Of a stretch of DNA of 64,000 nt, positions 19,406-28,159 are shown one piece after another. This DNA is from Selenomonas sp. Its GTDB lineage: Bacteria; Bacillota; Negativicutes; Selenomonadales; Selenomonadaceae. The notes under the pieces are model-generated. The model did not search any database. It saw only the letters and a list, made by a program, of their open reading frames with translations, and was not told the origin of the DNA. Both the position numbers and the translations under genes were made by a program. Each line of letters begins with the position of its first letter. The first letter of the stretch is position 1. Location: positions 287,399-351,398 of the forward strand of contig JAKVOG010000002.1 of assembly GCA_022482925.1 (NCBI GenBank). The letters run 5' to 3'.

Positions 19406-21030
19406 AATTGCTCCTCCTTTGCGCAGCTGAGTTCAATCTGATGGTCAGCCCAGGCCATGACTGCCGGCCGGTGTGAGACCAGAATCATAGTCCGATGACG
19501 GCAGAACGCCGACAGGGCCAGCAGAACCTGCTGCTCGGTTGCTTCATCCAGACCGGCCGTCGGCTCATCCATCAACACGATTGGCCGGTTCTGGATGATG
19601 GCTCGCGCCAGTCCCAACCGATGGCACTGGCCATTGGAAATCGATACTCCATCTGTTCCCAGGCGGGTATCGAGTCCCGCTGGCAGGTGACTGACCCACT
19701 CTTCAAGCGAGGACAGACGTAAAGCCTGCCGGATGCGCTCATGGGGCACAGGCTGGAACAGGCTGACATTGTCTGCCAGCGAGGCCGTGAAGAGATGCGG
19801 TTCCTGCGGAACATAGCTGACCAGCTTATGGCAGCTATCCGGAGCCAGCTGATCGAGCGGCACTTCATTCAGCAGGACATGTCCGGCCGTCGGTTGAGAG
19901 AGGCCTGCCAGCAAGCGCAATAAGGTCGTTTTGCCGGCACCGCTGGTCCCCGTAAGCACTGTCGTATGATTTGCCGGAAATGTGAGGTCGAGGTCTTGCA
20001 GGACAAGCGCCTGGGTGTCTGGATAGTGAAAAGATAAGGCGACCGTCCGGATCGTGGGCGGAACCTGCAGCTGCTTATGCTGTCCATCCAGCTGGGAATC
20101 GCAGCTGTTCAAAAAATGATGCAGCGATTTTTCGGCGGTATACGTCGTCATTGCCGAATGGAATGCACTGCCTCCCTGCCTGAGCGGCTGATAGAATTCG
20201 GGGGCCAGCAGCAGCAGGAAGAACGCGGTAGGAAAAGTCAGGGCACCATTCAATAGCCGCAGGCCAATATTGACCGCAATGAGCGCAATCGACAGTGTCG
20301 TGATCAGCTCCAGAGCAAACGATGAAACAAATGCCAGTCTCAGGACCTGAAGCGAGGCCTGACAGAATGACTGGCTGAGCTCACGTAACCGTTCCTGCTG
20401 GGCTTTGCTTTGAAGGAATAGTTTCAGCGTGAGCATGCCATGCAGCAATTCCTGAAAACCGCCGGATAGCTGCTGCAGCTCATGCCATTGTCGCTCGCTC
20501 GCTGAATGAGTCAGCTGCCCGATCAGGTACAGCAGGAATGGCGCAATCGGAACGGTTACCATGAAAATCAGCGCCGTCAATGGATCCTGGACAACTGCCG
20601 CCACCAGGATCATGGGCACCAGGATGACCAGGGACAAGATGCAGGGAAGAACAACCGTAAACCAGCTGTCAAGTGCATCAATGGTCTCCAGAGCCACTGG
20701 CAGGAACGTCAATGGATCCTGTTCCTGTGTCAGTAAACTGGTATGCAGCTTGTGACGACAGTCCGAACGGACCTGATCAGACAGGCTCCGCTGACGGTTT
20801 CGCTGCTGATGATGGACCAGCGTGATTGCCAGCAACACAAAAGCCAGCATCAGAAAATCTGATGCTGGTTCCTGCGTATAATTCATTTCAGGAATCCATC
20901 GGGCAAGAATATGGGTAACGGACCAGGCTGCGACAAGAATCAGCAGCCCATGAACCAGCTCCAACACGCAGAGTGATAAGAATATCCGTTTGTGTAATTG
21001 AAGTGACTGGTATAAGATTCCGTTTCGCAT
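19402..21030 (-). CDS. cydD: thiol reductant ABC exporter subunit CydD
   Basis: Partner of CydC. Membrane domain with ~6 helices, then an ATPase domain with Walker A TGTSGAGKTTL, signature SNGQCHRLGL (a variant of LSGGQ) and Walker B PIVLMDEPTAG. The degenerate signature may mean the two ATP sites are unequal, as in many heterodimeric exporters. I chose ATG 21030, which has GAGG 4 bases upstream; a TTG three codons earlier is possible. It starts 41 bases after cydB. Confidence 0.9.
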   Translation of the reverse strand: MRNGILYQSLQLHKRIFLSLCVLELVHGLLILVAAWSVTHILARWIPEMNYTQEPASDFLMLAFVLLAITLVHHQQRNRQRSLSDQVRSDCRHKLHTSLLTQEQDPLTFLPVALETIDALDSWFTVVLPCILSLVILVPMILVAAVVQDPLTALIFMVTVPIAPFLLYLIGQLTHSASERQWHELQQLSGGFQELLHGMLTLKLFLQSKAQQERLRELSQSFCQASLQVLRLAFVSSFALELITTLSIALIAVNIGLRLLNGALTFPTAFFLLLLAPEFYQPLRQGGSAFHSAMTTYTAEKSLHHFLNSCDSQLDGQHKQLQVPPTIRTVALSFHYPDTQALVLQDLDLTFPANHTTVLTGTSGAGKTTLLRLLAGLSQPTAGHVLLNEVPLDQLAPDSCHKLVSYVPQEPHLFTASLADNVSLFQPVPHERIRQALRLSSLEEWVSHLPAGLDTRLGTDGVSISNGQCHRLGLARAIIQNRPIVLMDEPTAGLDEATEQQVLLALSAFCRHRTMILVSHRPAVMAWADHQIELSCAKEEQL

Positions 21031-21071
21031 AAGCCTCAAATTCCTGTGTCAAAATAAGTCGATAGAAACGA

Positions 21072-22082
21072 TCAATGATACTCGGTATCCTCTGAACCAA
21101 CCCGTTTACGGAAGATCCAGTAGGTCCAGATCTGGTAGATCAGAACAACCGGTACCAGACAAAGCGCCGCAACCGTCATGATCGACAGCGTGTATGGCGT
21201 CGAGGATGCATTGGTGATCGTCAGGCTCCAGGCCGGATTCAGGCTCGATACCATAAGCCGTGGGAATAATCCACTGAAGAATGCTACCGTCGTGCAGACG
21301 ATGGTCAGTGAACTGAGCACGAAGCTCTGACGGAAATGCAGCTGGAACAAGCGGAGATAGGCCAGGATGAAAAGCACTCCAGCCCCCAGCAGCAGCACTG
21401 CTGCCAGCGGGCTATGGAACAGATCCGTCTGGATCATTGTCAGAATCAGGCAGACAAGATAGCAGATGATTGCCATGGCGCCACAGCGGATGGCTGCTTT
21501 TCTGGCCTGAAGCATCAGCCCATAAGACTGAAGACGCTGGGTAAGGAAAGCTGCACCATGGAATGCAAAAACAAACAAGAACGTCAACCCACCGAAGATG
21601 GAATACGGAGAAAGCAGGTCCAGAAAACCACCCTGATAGATCATATGCTCATTGATAGGCAGACCACGCAGAAGATCCGTGACCGCTATCCCCCAGAGGA
21701 TTGCCGGAACGGCACTGCCAAAACAGATTGCGCCTTCCCAGAAATGCCGCCAGCAGGGTGATTCATCACGACTACGCAGCTCAAAAGCGACACCACGCAG
21801 GATCAGGGCAACCAGCATCAGGAAGAGTGCCAGATAGAACGTGCTGAACATCGTCGCATAGACATGTGGGAACGCGGCGAATAATGCACCACCGGCAGTG
21901 ATCATCCAGACTTCGTTGCCATCCCATACCGGTGCAATGGTCCGGATAATCTGTGAACGCTCTTTGTCATGAGGAGTGAGGAACGGCAAGAGCGTGCCGA
22001 CACCGTAGTCGAATCCTTCAAGGAAGAAGAATCCGGTAAATAAGACGGTAATCAGGATAAACCAGATAATTTGGAGATCCAT
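21072..22082 (-). CDS. cydB: cytochrome bd oxidase subunit II
   Basis: Membrane subunit of the quinol oxidase. 336 residues, about eight helices, with the N-terminal IWFILITVLFTGFFFLEGFDYG block and the conserved WDGNEVW motif (WDGNEVWMITAGGALFAAFP). The start overlaps the cydA stop by one base (TGATG). The enzyme reduces oxygen to water at very low oxygen levels, giving an anaerobe both protection and some respiration. Confidence 0.95.
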   Translation of the reverse strand: MDLQIIWFILITVLFTGFFFLEGFDYGVGTLLPFLTPHDKERSQIIRTIAPVWDGNEVWMITAGGALFAAFPHVYATMFSTFYLALFLMLVALILRGVAFELRSRDESPCWRHFWEGAICFGSAVPAILWGIAVTDLLRGLPINEHMIYQGGFLDLLSPYSIFGGLTFLFVFAFHGAAFLTQRLQSYGLMLQARKAAIRCGAMAIICYLVCLILTMIQTDLFHSPLAAVLLLGAGVLFILAYLRLFQLHFRQSFVLSSLTIVCTTVAFFSGLFPRLMVSSLNPAWSLTITNASSTPYTLSIMTVAALCLVPVVLIYQIWTYWIFRKRVGSEDTEYH

Positions 22083-23453
22083 CAGATATCACTCCCTTCC
22101 TCGGAACGGACGGACGTATGACGGATGAACCGAACGGCGATATACAGCGCGGCAATCGCCAGCAGCAGATAAATCACCGTGAAGCCGATCATCGTCAGCC
22201 AGACATCCGTGCTGGTCAGATTTGGCGAAACAGCATCAGCCGTCCGCTGCAATCCGACCACAATCCAGGGCTGACGTCCAGCCTCGGCAATGAACCAGCC
22301 GACCGAGTTTGCAATGAATGGCAACGGAAGCAGCCAGGGCAGTACATGCAGGAATGATGGAATCGCCAGTGGGCGGTCCGTCCAGGCCAGGAAACCAGCA
22401 ATCAGGACAGCCAGCATCATCAGTCCACCGGCAGCCAGCATAATGCGAAAACTCCAGAACAGCCCTGTGACATCCGGCCGATACTCGCCCGGCCCATACA
22501 TCTTAGATTCTTCCTGTTGCAACGTATTGATACCCTTGACCTCACCAGTCGGTTTATTATAAAGCATGAAGGAAAATGCGTTTGGAATCAGGAATTCGGA
22601 CGTATTCTGATGCTTTTCCTGATCGATATTGGCAAACACAGCAAACGGTGCCGGATCGGCATTCTCCCACAAAGCTTCCATAGAAGAGAGTTTCATCGGA
22701 TTGGCTTGAGCCAGATACTGTGCATGCAGATGCCCACTGCCCATTACTCCAATAATGCCAATGAAAGTAAAGAGCGTGCCAGCCTTCAATACCTGAGTAA
22801 AGGCATGGCGGGAAGCCTCATCATGCAGGATCTTCCAGGCACAGACAGCCAGAACCAGGAAGCCTGCGGTAGCAATGCCGGAAAACAGCGTATGAGAAAA
22901 TTCACCAATCACATACGGATTCGTCACGAGGGCAGGGAAGTCCGTCATCTCGGCCCGGCCATTATTAATGACGAAGCCTACCGGGTGTTGCATGAACGAA
23001 TTGGCAACCAGGATCCAGAACGCCGACAGATTACTGCCGATGGCCACGATCCAGATGCAGGCACAATGAAGCTTTGGTGACAACTTATCCCAGCCAAAGA
23101 CCCAAATCCCCAGGAAAGTAGATTCCAGGAAAAAGGCGGTCAGTGCTTCAAGTGCCAGCGGCGCACCGAATATATCGCCCATAAAACGGGAATACTCCGA
23201 CCAGTTCATTCCAAAGTGAAATTCCTGGACGATACCAGTCACAACGCCCATGGCAAAATTGATCAGGAATAGCGTACCAAAGAATTTCACCAGTTGCCGA
23301 CAGGTCTCCTTCCAATGCGGTCTGTTGGTTCGGATATAGCAAGTCTCCAACAAGGCCACGAAGATTGAGAGTCCCTAGTGTAAGTGGAACAAACAAGAAA
23401 TGATACGTTGTTGTAATGGCAAATTGCCATCTGGATAATAGCAAAGCATCCAT
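22082..23453 (-). CDS. cydA: cytochrome bd oxidase subunit I (one apparent frameshift)
   Basis: Carries the three haems and the quinol site. It begins MDALLLSRWQFAITTTYHFLFVPLTLG, with a haem-ligand histidine in that first helix, and continues with LLETCYIRTNRPHWKETCRQL and the GRQPW block (AEAGRQPWIVVGLQRTADAVS). The frame breaks after PLTLG. Removing one base from the run at 23373-23375 (CCC on the plus strand) joins the two parts as LGLSIFVALLETC. The start at 23453 has AAGGAGGG 9 bases upstream. The Q-loop is the short type usual in Firmicutes. Confidence 0.93.
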
Positions 23454-23489
23454 AGGAATAATCCCTCCTTCTTGTAATTGATTATCCTT

Positions 23490-23518
23490 ATTATAAATCA
23501 GAAAATTAAGAAAAGCAA
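23490..23518 (-). promoter_or_regulatory. sigma-70 type promoter of cydABDC
   Basis: On the minus strand TTGCTT (-35, 23513-23518) and TATAAT (-10, 23490-23495) are 17 bases apart, 37 bases above the cydA start. No Fnr- or Rex-type operator is recognised with confidence next to it. Confidence 0.7.
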
Positions 23519-23970
23519 CCAATATGGGCAAGGAGGGGAATGTATTCATAAGATACAGATATTCAGCTGTGTGGTTGAATTAAGCAACTAAATAAGAGGC
23601 GATATAAGCGTTTTAAAATAAGCAACGCATACAAGTTTATGCAGAACTCGTCTATACGCCTTAAAACGAGCGTCAGGAAGCCTACAGCAAAAACAGCATG
23701 ATAAGCCTGTTTTTGAGACACATAATAGGCCTATGATCTACAAAATAGAGTAAAAAGACAACCAAAGATGACATATTGGCGTCCTGGAACAGATACTGTA
23801 GTTAAAAGTAAAGATCTCCAGGAAAACCTGATGCTGATTTTATAGCGGATATATACCGGGCAGCTTTTAAGCCTTTTGCTCGCTTTCAACGCATTACTTC
23901 CGATAAGTATAAATTATCGGAAGTAATGTTGCATGCCTTTTTATCGTGGGCCTGACCTATAAAAGATGAT
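23519..23970. other. 450-bp stretch without a gene
   Basis: AT-rich, no coding frame of note on either strand and no match to an RNA family I recognise. The only clear structure is the hairpin at 23892-23928. Together with the decayed nitroreductase beside it, the stretch looks like residue of a lost gene. Confidence 0.5.
23892..23928. repeat. perfect 15-bp stem hairpin in non-coding DNA
   Basis: CATTACTTCCGATAA and its exact complement flank a 7-base loop (GTATAAA). A CCTTTTT run follows 8 bases later on the plus strand. It could be an old terminator or an operator; no intact gene ends at it. Confidence 0.6.
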
Positions 23971-24359
23971 TTACATTTTCACGGAGAGAATATACTCTGC
24001 ATCCTTCTTGTATATCCCGTCCTGTTCACGTTCAAAGCCGCCAAATAAGCTATCATGGGAAGCCGCAAGATACAGGTGGCACAGGGCTATACCTATATCC
24101 ATTACATGGAGTTTTGGATACGCATCACATTGGCCATAGCGTTTTCCTGATCCGGTGTCATCATATGCAGCCAGCATGCGCCAATCCCATGCGCGGAAAG
24201 CCATAAATCCATTTGCTGAAGCTTAAATCCTGCATTCACCAGCCCCTTTTCCCTATTGGCGGCATATACCGCAATATGTGCATTGAAATCCAGACAGCAT
24301 TCGTGATAAAATAAAAGCATTATGTTTCGTTGTTCGTTTGCAAATCCAGCCTGTAACAT
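23971..24359 (-). pseudogene. nitroreductase-like remnant (TM1586 type)
   Basis: Two overlapping frames together resemble the C-terminal half of a putative nitroreductase of the TM1586 type. One gives GFKLQQMDLWLSAHGIGACWLHM. The other gives HVMDIGIALCHLYLAASHDSLFGGFE and ends YILSVKM. The N-terminal FMN-binding part is missing, the middle is shortened between them, and the frames differ. Unlike the other broken genes here, a single homopolymer change does not repair it, so I take it as true decay. Confidence 0.6.
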
Positions 24360-24373
24360 GGAGTCAAATCACT

Positions 24374-25429
24374 ATGCCTTATCTGAAAACCGTGATGATC
24401 GCTATCATTGGCGGTATTATCATGTCAAAAATTCATGCCCCGCTGCCCTGGACCCTGGGACCGATTGCTGCGGTTTCTATTGCAGGGCTGGTGCAGAAAC
24501 ATCCGCTTCGCTGGTCATTGCGGATCCGCAACATTGCTCTGATTCTGCTTGGCTATGCCATGGGACGGCCGTTTACAGCGGCTACGCTGCAGGCGATTGT
24601 CGCGCAGCTTCCTCTGATGCTGATGGCTACGATGATCACCGTAAGTGCGGGAATATTTACCGGCTGGCTGATGTATCGGAAGACAGGGATAAACTTCACG
24701 AGTTGCCTCTTGGGCTGCGTCCCCGGCGGTCTTTCGCAGATGGTTATACTGGCCGCCGAGATTGAGGATGCAGACCTTACGGCTGTGACTATCATGCAGA
24801 CGATGCGGATGCTGGCCGTTGTATTCACGATTCCGTTCCTCACGATCCACGTGTTGTCCGATAACGCAGCAAGCGGTACCGGGGCAGCGGCATCGATGCT
24901 TTCGGCTGCGTCTACGGAACAGATCATCAGTTATGCCGTCGTCGCGATTGCCGGGGCCATGATCGGCCGCTTCATCCATCTACCGACGGCTACTCTGCTG
25001 GGACCGATACTCAGTACGGCAGCATATATCATTTTATCCGGGACACCGGCACCAGCAGTGCCTATCCATATCCTGAATATTGCCCAGCTTTGCGTGGGAT
25101 CCTATATCGGCTCAAGCATTGACCTGCAGAAGATAACCAGCTACCACGGCATGGGACCAGTCCTGTTCAGTGGGATTCTGCTGGTCCTGCTGGTATCTAT
25201 GGGCACCGGAACCGTGATTGCGCTGCTGACTGGAGAATCGTTTGCCACATCATTCCTGAGCACAGCGCCAGGCGGCCTGGCAGAGATGGGAATCACGGCA
25301 CTGGTTGTGGGAGCGAATATCTCCACAATGACTGCATACCAGCTGGTCCGGCTGCTATTCATTATGATGGTCTTTCCTTATATTGCAAAAGGCATCGTAT
25401 ATATCCATCGGCGGCATACCAGCGTCTGA
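24374..25429 (+). CDS. AbrB-family membrane protein
   Basis: A 351-residue polytopic protein with two repeats of the AbrB (ammonia monooxygenase-like regulator) membrane unit. Each has a PLPW/P-rich start and a PGG motif (LLGCVPGGLSQMVILAAEIEDAD and STAPGGLAEMGITALVVGAN). These proteins are usually called AbrB family transporters; the substrate is unknown. ATG 24374 has GGAG 10 bases upstream and fits the first helix (LKTVMIAIIGGIIMSKIHAPLPW). It stands alone between a nitroreductase remnant and the kinase gene. Confidence 0.75.
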   Translation: MPYLKTVMIAIIGGIIMSKIHAPLPWTLGPIAAVSIAGLVQKHPLRWSLRIRNIALILLGYAMGRPFTAATLQAIVAQLPLMLMATMITVSAGIFTGWLMYRKTGINFTSCLLGCVPGGLSQMVILAAEIEDADLTAVTIMQTMRMLAVVFTIPFLTIHVLSDNAASGTGAAASMLSAASTEQIISYAVVAIAGAMIGRFIHLPTATLLGPILSTAAYIILSGTPAPAVPIHILNIAQLCVGSYIGSSIDLQKITSYHGMGPVLFSGILLVLLVSMGTGTVIALLTGESFATSFLSTAPGGLAEMGITALVVGANISTMTAYQLVRLLFIMMVFPYIAKGIVYIHRRHTSV

Positions 25430-25536
25430 TCGTATCCTATAGGGATAAGGAACTTTCCGGGATTCTGTGGTTGCTTGATGCTTCCGCTCCCGATATAAGG
25501 GAATAATGTAACTGTTTTAGGATGAGGGGATATATA

Positions 25537-27345
25537 TTGAAGGACCGTTATTTCTTACCGATATTCGTCGTTCTGTTGGTACTGCTGCTGTATCCGGCCA
25601 GTTTTTACCAGCAGGAGGTTTCACCTTCTCCTGAGCCCTTGCTTCCGCTGGCGGATTGGCAGGTTCATCAGGAAGGGAAACCATTACAGTCTGTCCGACT
25701 GCCATACATATTCTCAAATCTGAACGCCCATACACGGATCACGTTGACAACGACAACAACAATACGTCCCAAAGATTACATCATGATCAAATCCGTTTAT
25801 GCGCCTTTCCGATTGTACGTCGATGATGAGTTGATCTACGAATCCGGTCAGCCTGGCAGTTACCCGGATTTTTTCCTTGACCCGCCTACGCAGATCTGCC
25901 TCCTGCCATTGCCCGAGCAGGATAAACCAGTGACGCTTCAGCTGGAATATGATTCGCCCAATCAGCGCTCTGAGCTGACCGTACCTTTGATTTCGATGGG
26001 AGCACGGCCAGAGTTGATGGCACCGTTATTTCAGCAGAATGTCCTTTCCTATTTGTTCTCTTTATCTTTGTTGATCCTGAGTCTCCTGCTGATCATGGCC
26101 TCTGTCCTGCTTCACGAGCAAGGGCTGTCACAGGCCTTCCTTCAGCTCGGCCTGTTTTCGATTTCGGTCAGTATCTGGAGTTTCAGCGAATGCAACCTGA
26201 CCAGCATAGTGTTCCCCTATCCTTCGCTTTGGTACCTCCTGTCGTTCCTGGGGCTCTTCACCTGCACCATGCCACTGATGAGATTCGGCATCCAAGTATT
26301 GAGTCTCCAGCATCCCGGCTTGCTGAAACTGCAAGTACGTATCATCCAGGGATCTATCCTGACCGCTATGGTACTGCAATATGCCAGTGTGATCGGATTT
26401 GCCCAGAGCATGTATTTCTTCCATCTGTTGCTGCCGCTGTCCCTGCTGATCTTTTCGCTGCAGCTGGGATGGGCCAGCTGGCATTATGGGAATTCCATCG
26501 CCAAGGAATTCGCTTTGCCGATGGGAATCCTGGCATTCTTCTCGATCATGGAGCTGATCAATTATCGTCTGCGGTTCACGAATACCTTATCGCTGTTCTT
26601 CCAGCTTGGCGTATTCCTATTCATCCTCTCACTTGGTGTTCTCTGTGTACGCTTTGTCCAGCGGACCCTGAAGATGAAAGAAGAAAAGAAACAGCTGGAA
26701 TTTGATCTGTTGCTGGCTGCCCGGCAGACAGACGTACAGCGTACGCAGTATGAGATCCTTACGGAGCATGAAAAAGTCCTGCGGCAGCAGCGCCATGACT
26801 TGCGGCATCAGCTTATCGTACTGAAATGCTACAGTGAGCAGGGAAATCAGGAAAAACTGCAGCAGTATATCAACGAATTGACCGCTAAGATCCCGATAGA
26901 GAAGGAACTGTTCCTGTGCCAGAATTTCGTCGTGAATTCCGTGGCACTATATTACCGTTCGCTCGCCCGAAAGCAGCAGATCGATATCACCCTGCTGTTG
27001 ACGGCTATTGCCAAAAAGAACGGAACGATCCAGGACAGTGACCTCTGCATCATTATCGGCAATTTGCTGGAAAATGCCATAGAAGCATCCATGCATCTGC
27101 CCGCGGATCAACGTAAGATCACGATGACTACTCATCTACGCGATAATAAGCTGCTCATCTATATGCGGAACCGCTATGACGGGACGTATAAACAGAAAGA
27201 TGGCAAGTTTTATTCCCGCAAACGCAACGGCAAGGGAACCGGACTTTCTTCCGTTGAAAGCGTCGTCCAAAACTATCATGGCCTCGCTGAATTCGAGCCC
27301 GGCAGCGACCAGTTCATCACTTCGTTATATTTGATCCTGGAATAA
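25537..27345 (+). CDS. membrane sensor histidine kinase, 7TMR-DISM-like sensor with GHKL domain
   Basis: Sensor kinase of ~602 residues. It has an N-terminal helix, an extracytoplasmic beta-rich domain (~residues 30-165) like 7TMR-DISM sensor domains, seven or eight helices to ~residue 380, a coiled coil, then the kinase. The phospho-acceptor histidine is in RQQRHDLRHQLIVLK, the N box in IIGNLLENAIEAS and the G box in RNGKGTGLSSVESV. This H box is typical of the AgrC/LytS-like class whose partners carry LytTR domains. TTG 25537 follows GAGGGGA by 7 bases and is preferred over ATG 25522, which lacks a ribosome site. No regulator gene adjoins it; the only regulator in the window is a LytTR protein at 40.9 kb. 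Confidence 0.85.
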   Translation: MKDRYFLPIFVVLLVLLLYPASFYQQEVSPSPEPLLPLADWQVHQEGKPLQSVRLPYIFSNLNAHTRITLTTTTTIRPKDYIMIKSVYAPFRLYVDDELIYESGQPGSYPDFFLDPPTQICLLPLPEQDKPVTLQLEYDSPNQRSELTVPLISMGARPELMAPLFQQNVLSYLFSLSLLILSLLLIMASVLLHEQGLSQAFLQLGLFSISVSIWSFSECNLTSIVFPYPSLWYLLSFLGLFTCTMPLMRFGIQVLSLQHPGLLKLQVRIIQGSILTAMVLQYASVIGFAQSMYFFHLLLPLSLLIFSLQLGWASWHYGNSIAKEFALPMGILAFFSIMELINYRLRFTNTLSLFFQLGVFLFILSLGVLCVRFVQRTLKMKEEKKQLEFDLLLAARQTDVQRTQYEILTEHEKVLRQQRHDLRHQLIVLKCYSEQGNQEKLQQYINELTAKIPIEKELFLCQNFVVNSVALYYRSLARKQQIDITLLLTAIAKKNGTIQDSDLCIIIGNLLENAIEASMHLPADQRKITMTTHLRDNKLLIYMRNRYDGTYKQKDGKFYSRKRNGKGTGLSSVESVVQNYHGLAEFEPGSDQFITSLYLILE

Positions 27346-27348
27346 CAT

Positions 27349-27390
27349 AAACCGAGGGACTCATGCAGCTTTACATGAGCCCCTCGGTTT
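27349..27390. terminator. bidirectional terminator
   Basis: Long stem AAACCGAGGG..TCATG pairing with CATGAGCCCCTCGGTTT around loop CAGCTTTA. A- and T-runs on the two sides serve both the kinase gene and the converging OMP gene. Confidence 0.85.
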
Positions 27391-27418
27391 TATATTGGTC
27401 ATTCCTGTTGGTCCGGCA

Positions 27419-28159
27419 TTAGAAACTTAACGTAATACCAGCCTTCCAGCCTTTCGTCGTGATATCGAAATCATGACCCGCATAGGATGCCAGATCCTTG
27501 TACTTCGCATAGTCATAGGAAACATTGGCTGCCAGGTTCGAGGTAATATGGTAGCCTACTCCCAGCTCACAGGTCAGCAGATCCGGTCCGATTCCTAAAT
27601 CGCCCCAGCCTGACAGGTCCTTGGCCAGCTTGACCTGACCAATCACTCCTGCCTGTGCATAGTTCTTTGAGGCAGATATACGCGTCTCTGCATCCGATAC
27701 AAAGCTGCCATCATAGTCATAATATCCCCATTGGTTGTGCATCTCGCCCGCTGCATGACGATTTCCTACATACGCGGAAACCGCAGGGTTGACCTTATAC
27801 AGAACATTAACGGTATTGACCGTTACCTTCCCATTATCTTTTTCCGTATAGCCGGAAGCATCATAATAGGTATTGACCTCCTTTGCTTCTGTCTTATCAT
27901 ACTTATACTGCAGAGCAAAATTATGTCCAAGTCCGACCGTCACACCGCCGTAAAAATTATTTTTCGCGTCAAAGGAATTTCCCGGCGAAACATCCAGCGT
28001 CGGTGAAAGAGCCGTTCCTAAATCGATAGAAACCTTCCCGGCATCATAGCTATCAGCCGGCGCTGCCGAAGCAGTTGCCCCCACAGACAAGCACAGCCCC
28101 AAAGCACAGATTACCTTGTTCATCGTAACATTCTTTTTCCCTGCAACAGATTTTTTCAT
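27419..28159 (-). CDS. outer-membrane beta-barrel protein
   Basis: A 246-residue exported protein. Signal peptide of ~32 residues (MKKSVAGKKNVTMNKVICAL ending GATASA-AP), then about ten amphipathic strands rich in Gly, Tyr and Asp (FYGGVTVGLGHNFALQYKYD; LTCELGVGYHITSNLAANVSYDYA) and a C-terminal phenylalanine (GWKAGITLSF), the recognition signal for outer-membrane insertion. An inner start at MNKV would leave a shorter signal. AAAGGAG precedes the chosen ATG by ~10 bases. It may be a porin-like or OmpW/OprF-like barrel; function unknown. Confidence 0.75.
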   Translation of the reverse strand: MKKSVAGKKNVTMNKVICALGLCLSVGATASAAPADSYDAGKVSIDLGTALSPTLDVSPGNSFDAKNNFYGGVTVGLGHNFALQYKYDKTEAKEVNTYYDASGYTEKDNGKVTVNTVNVLYKVNPAVSAYVGNRHAAGEMHNQWGYYDYDGSFVSDAETRISASKNYAQAGVIGQVKLAKDLSGWGDLGIGPDLLTCELGVGYHITSNLAANVSYDYAKYKDLASYAGHDFDITTKGWKAGITLSF

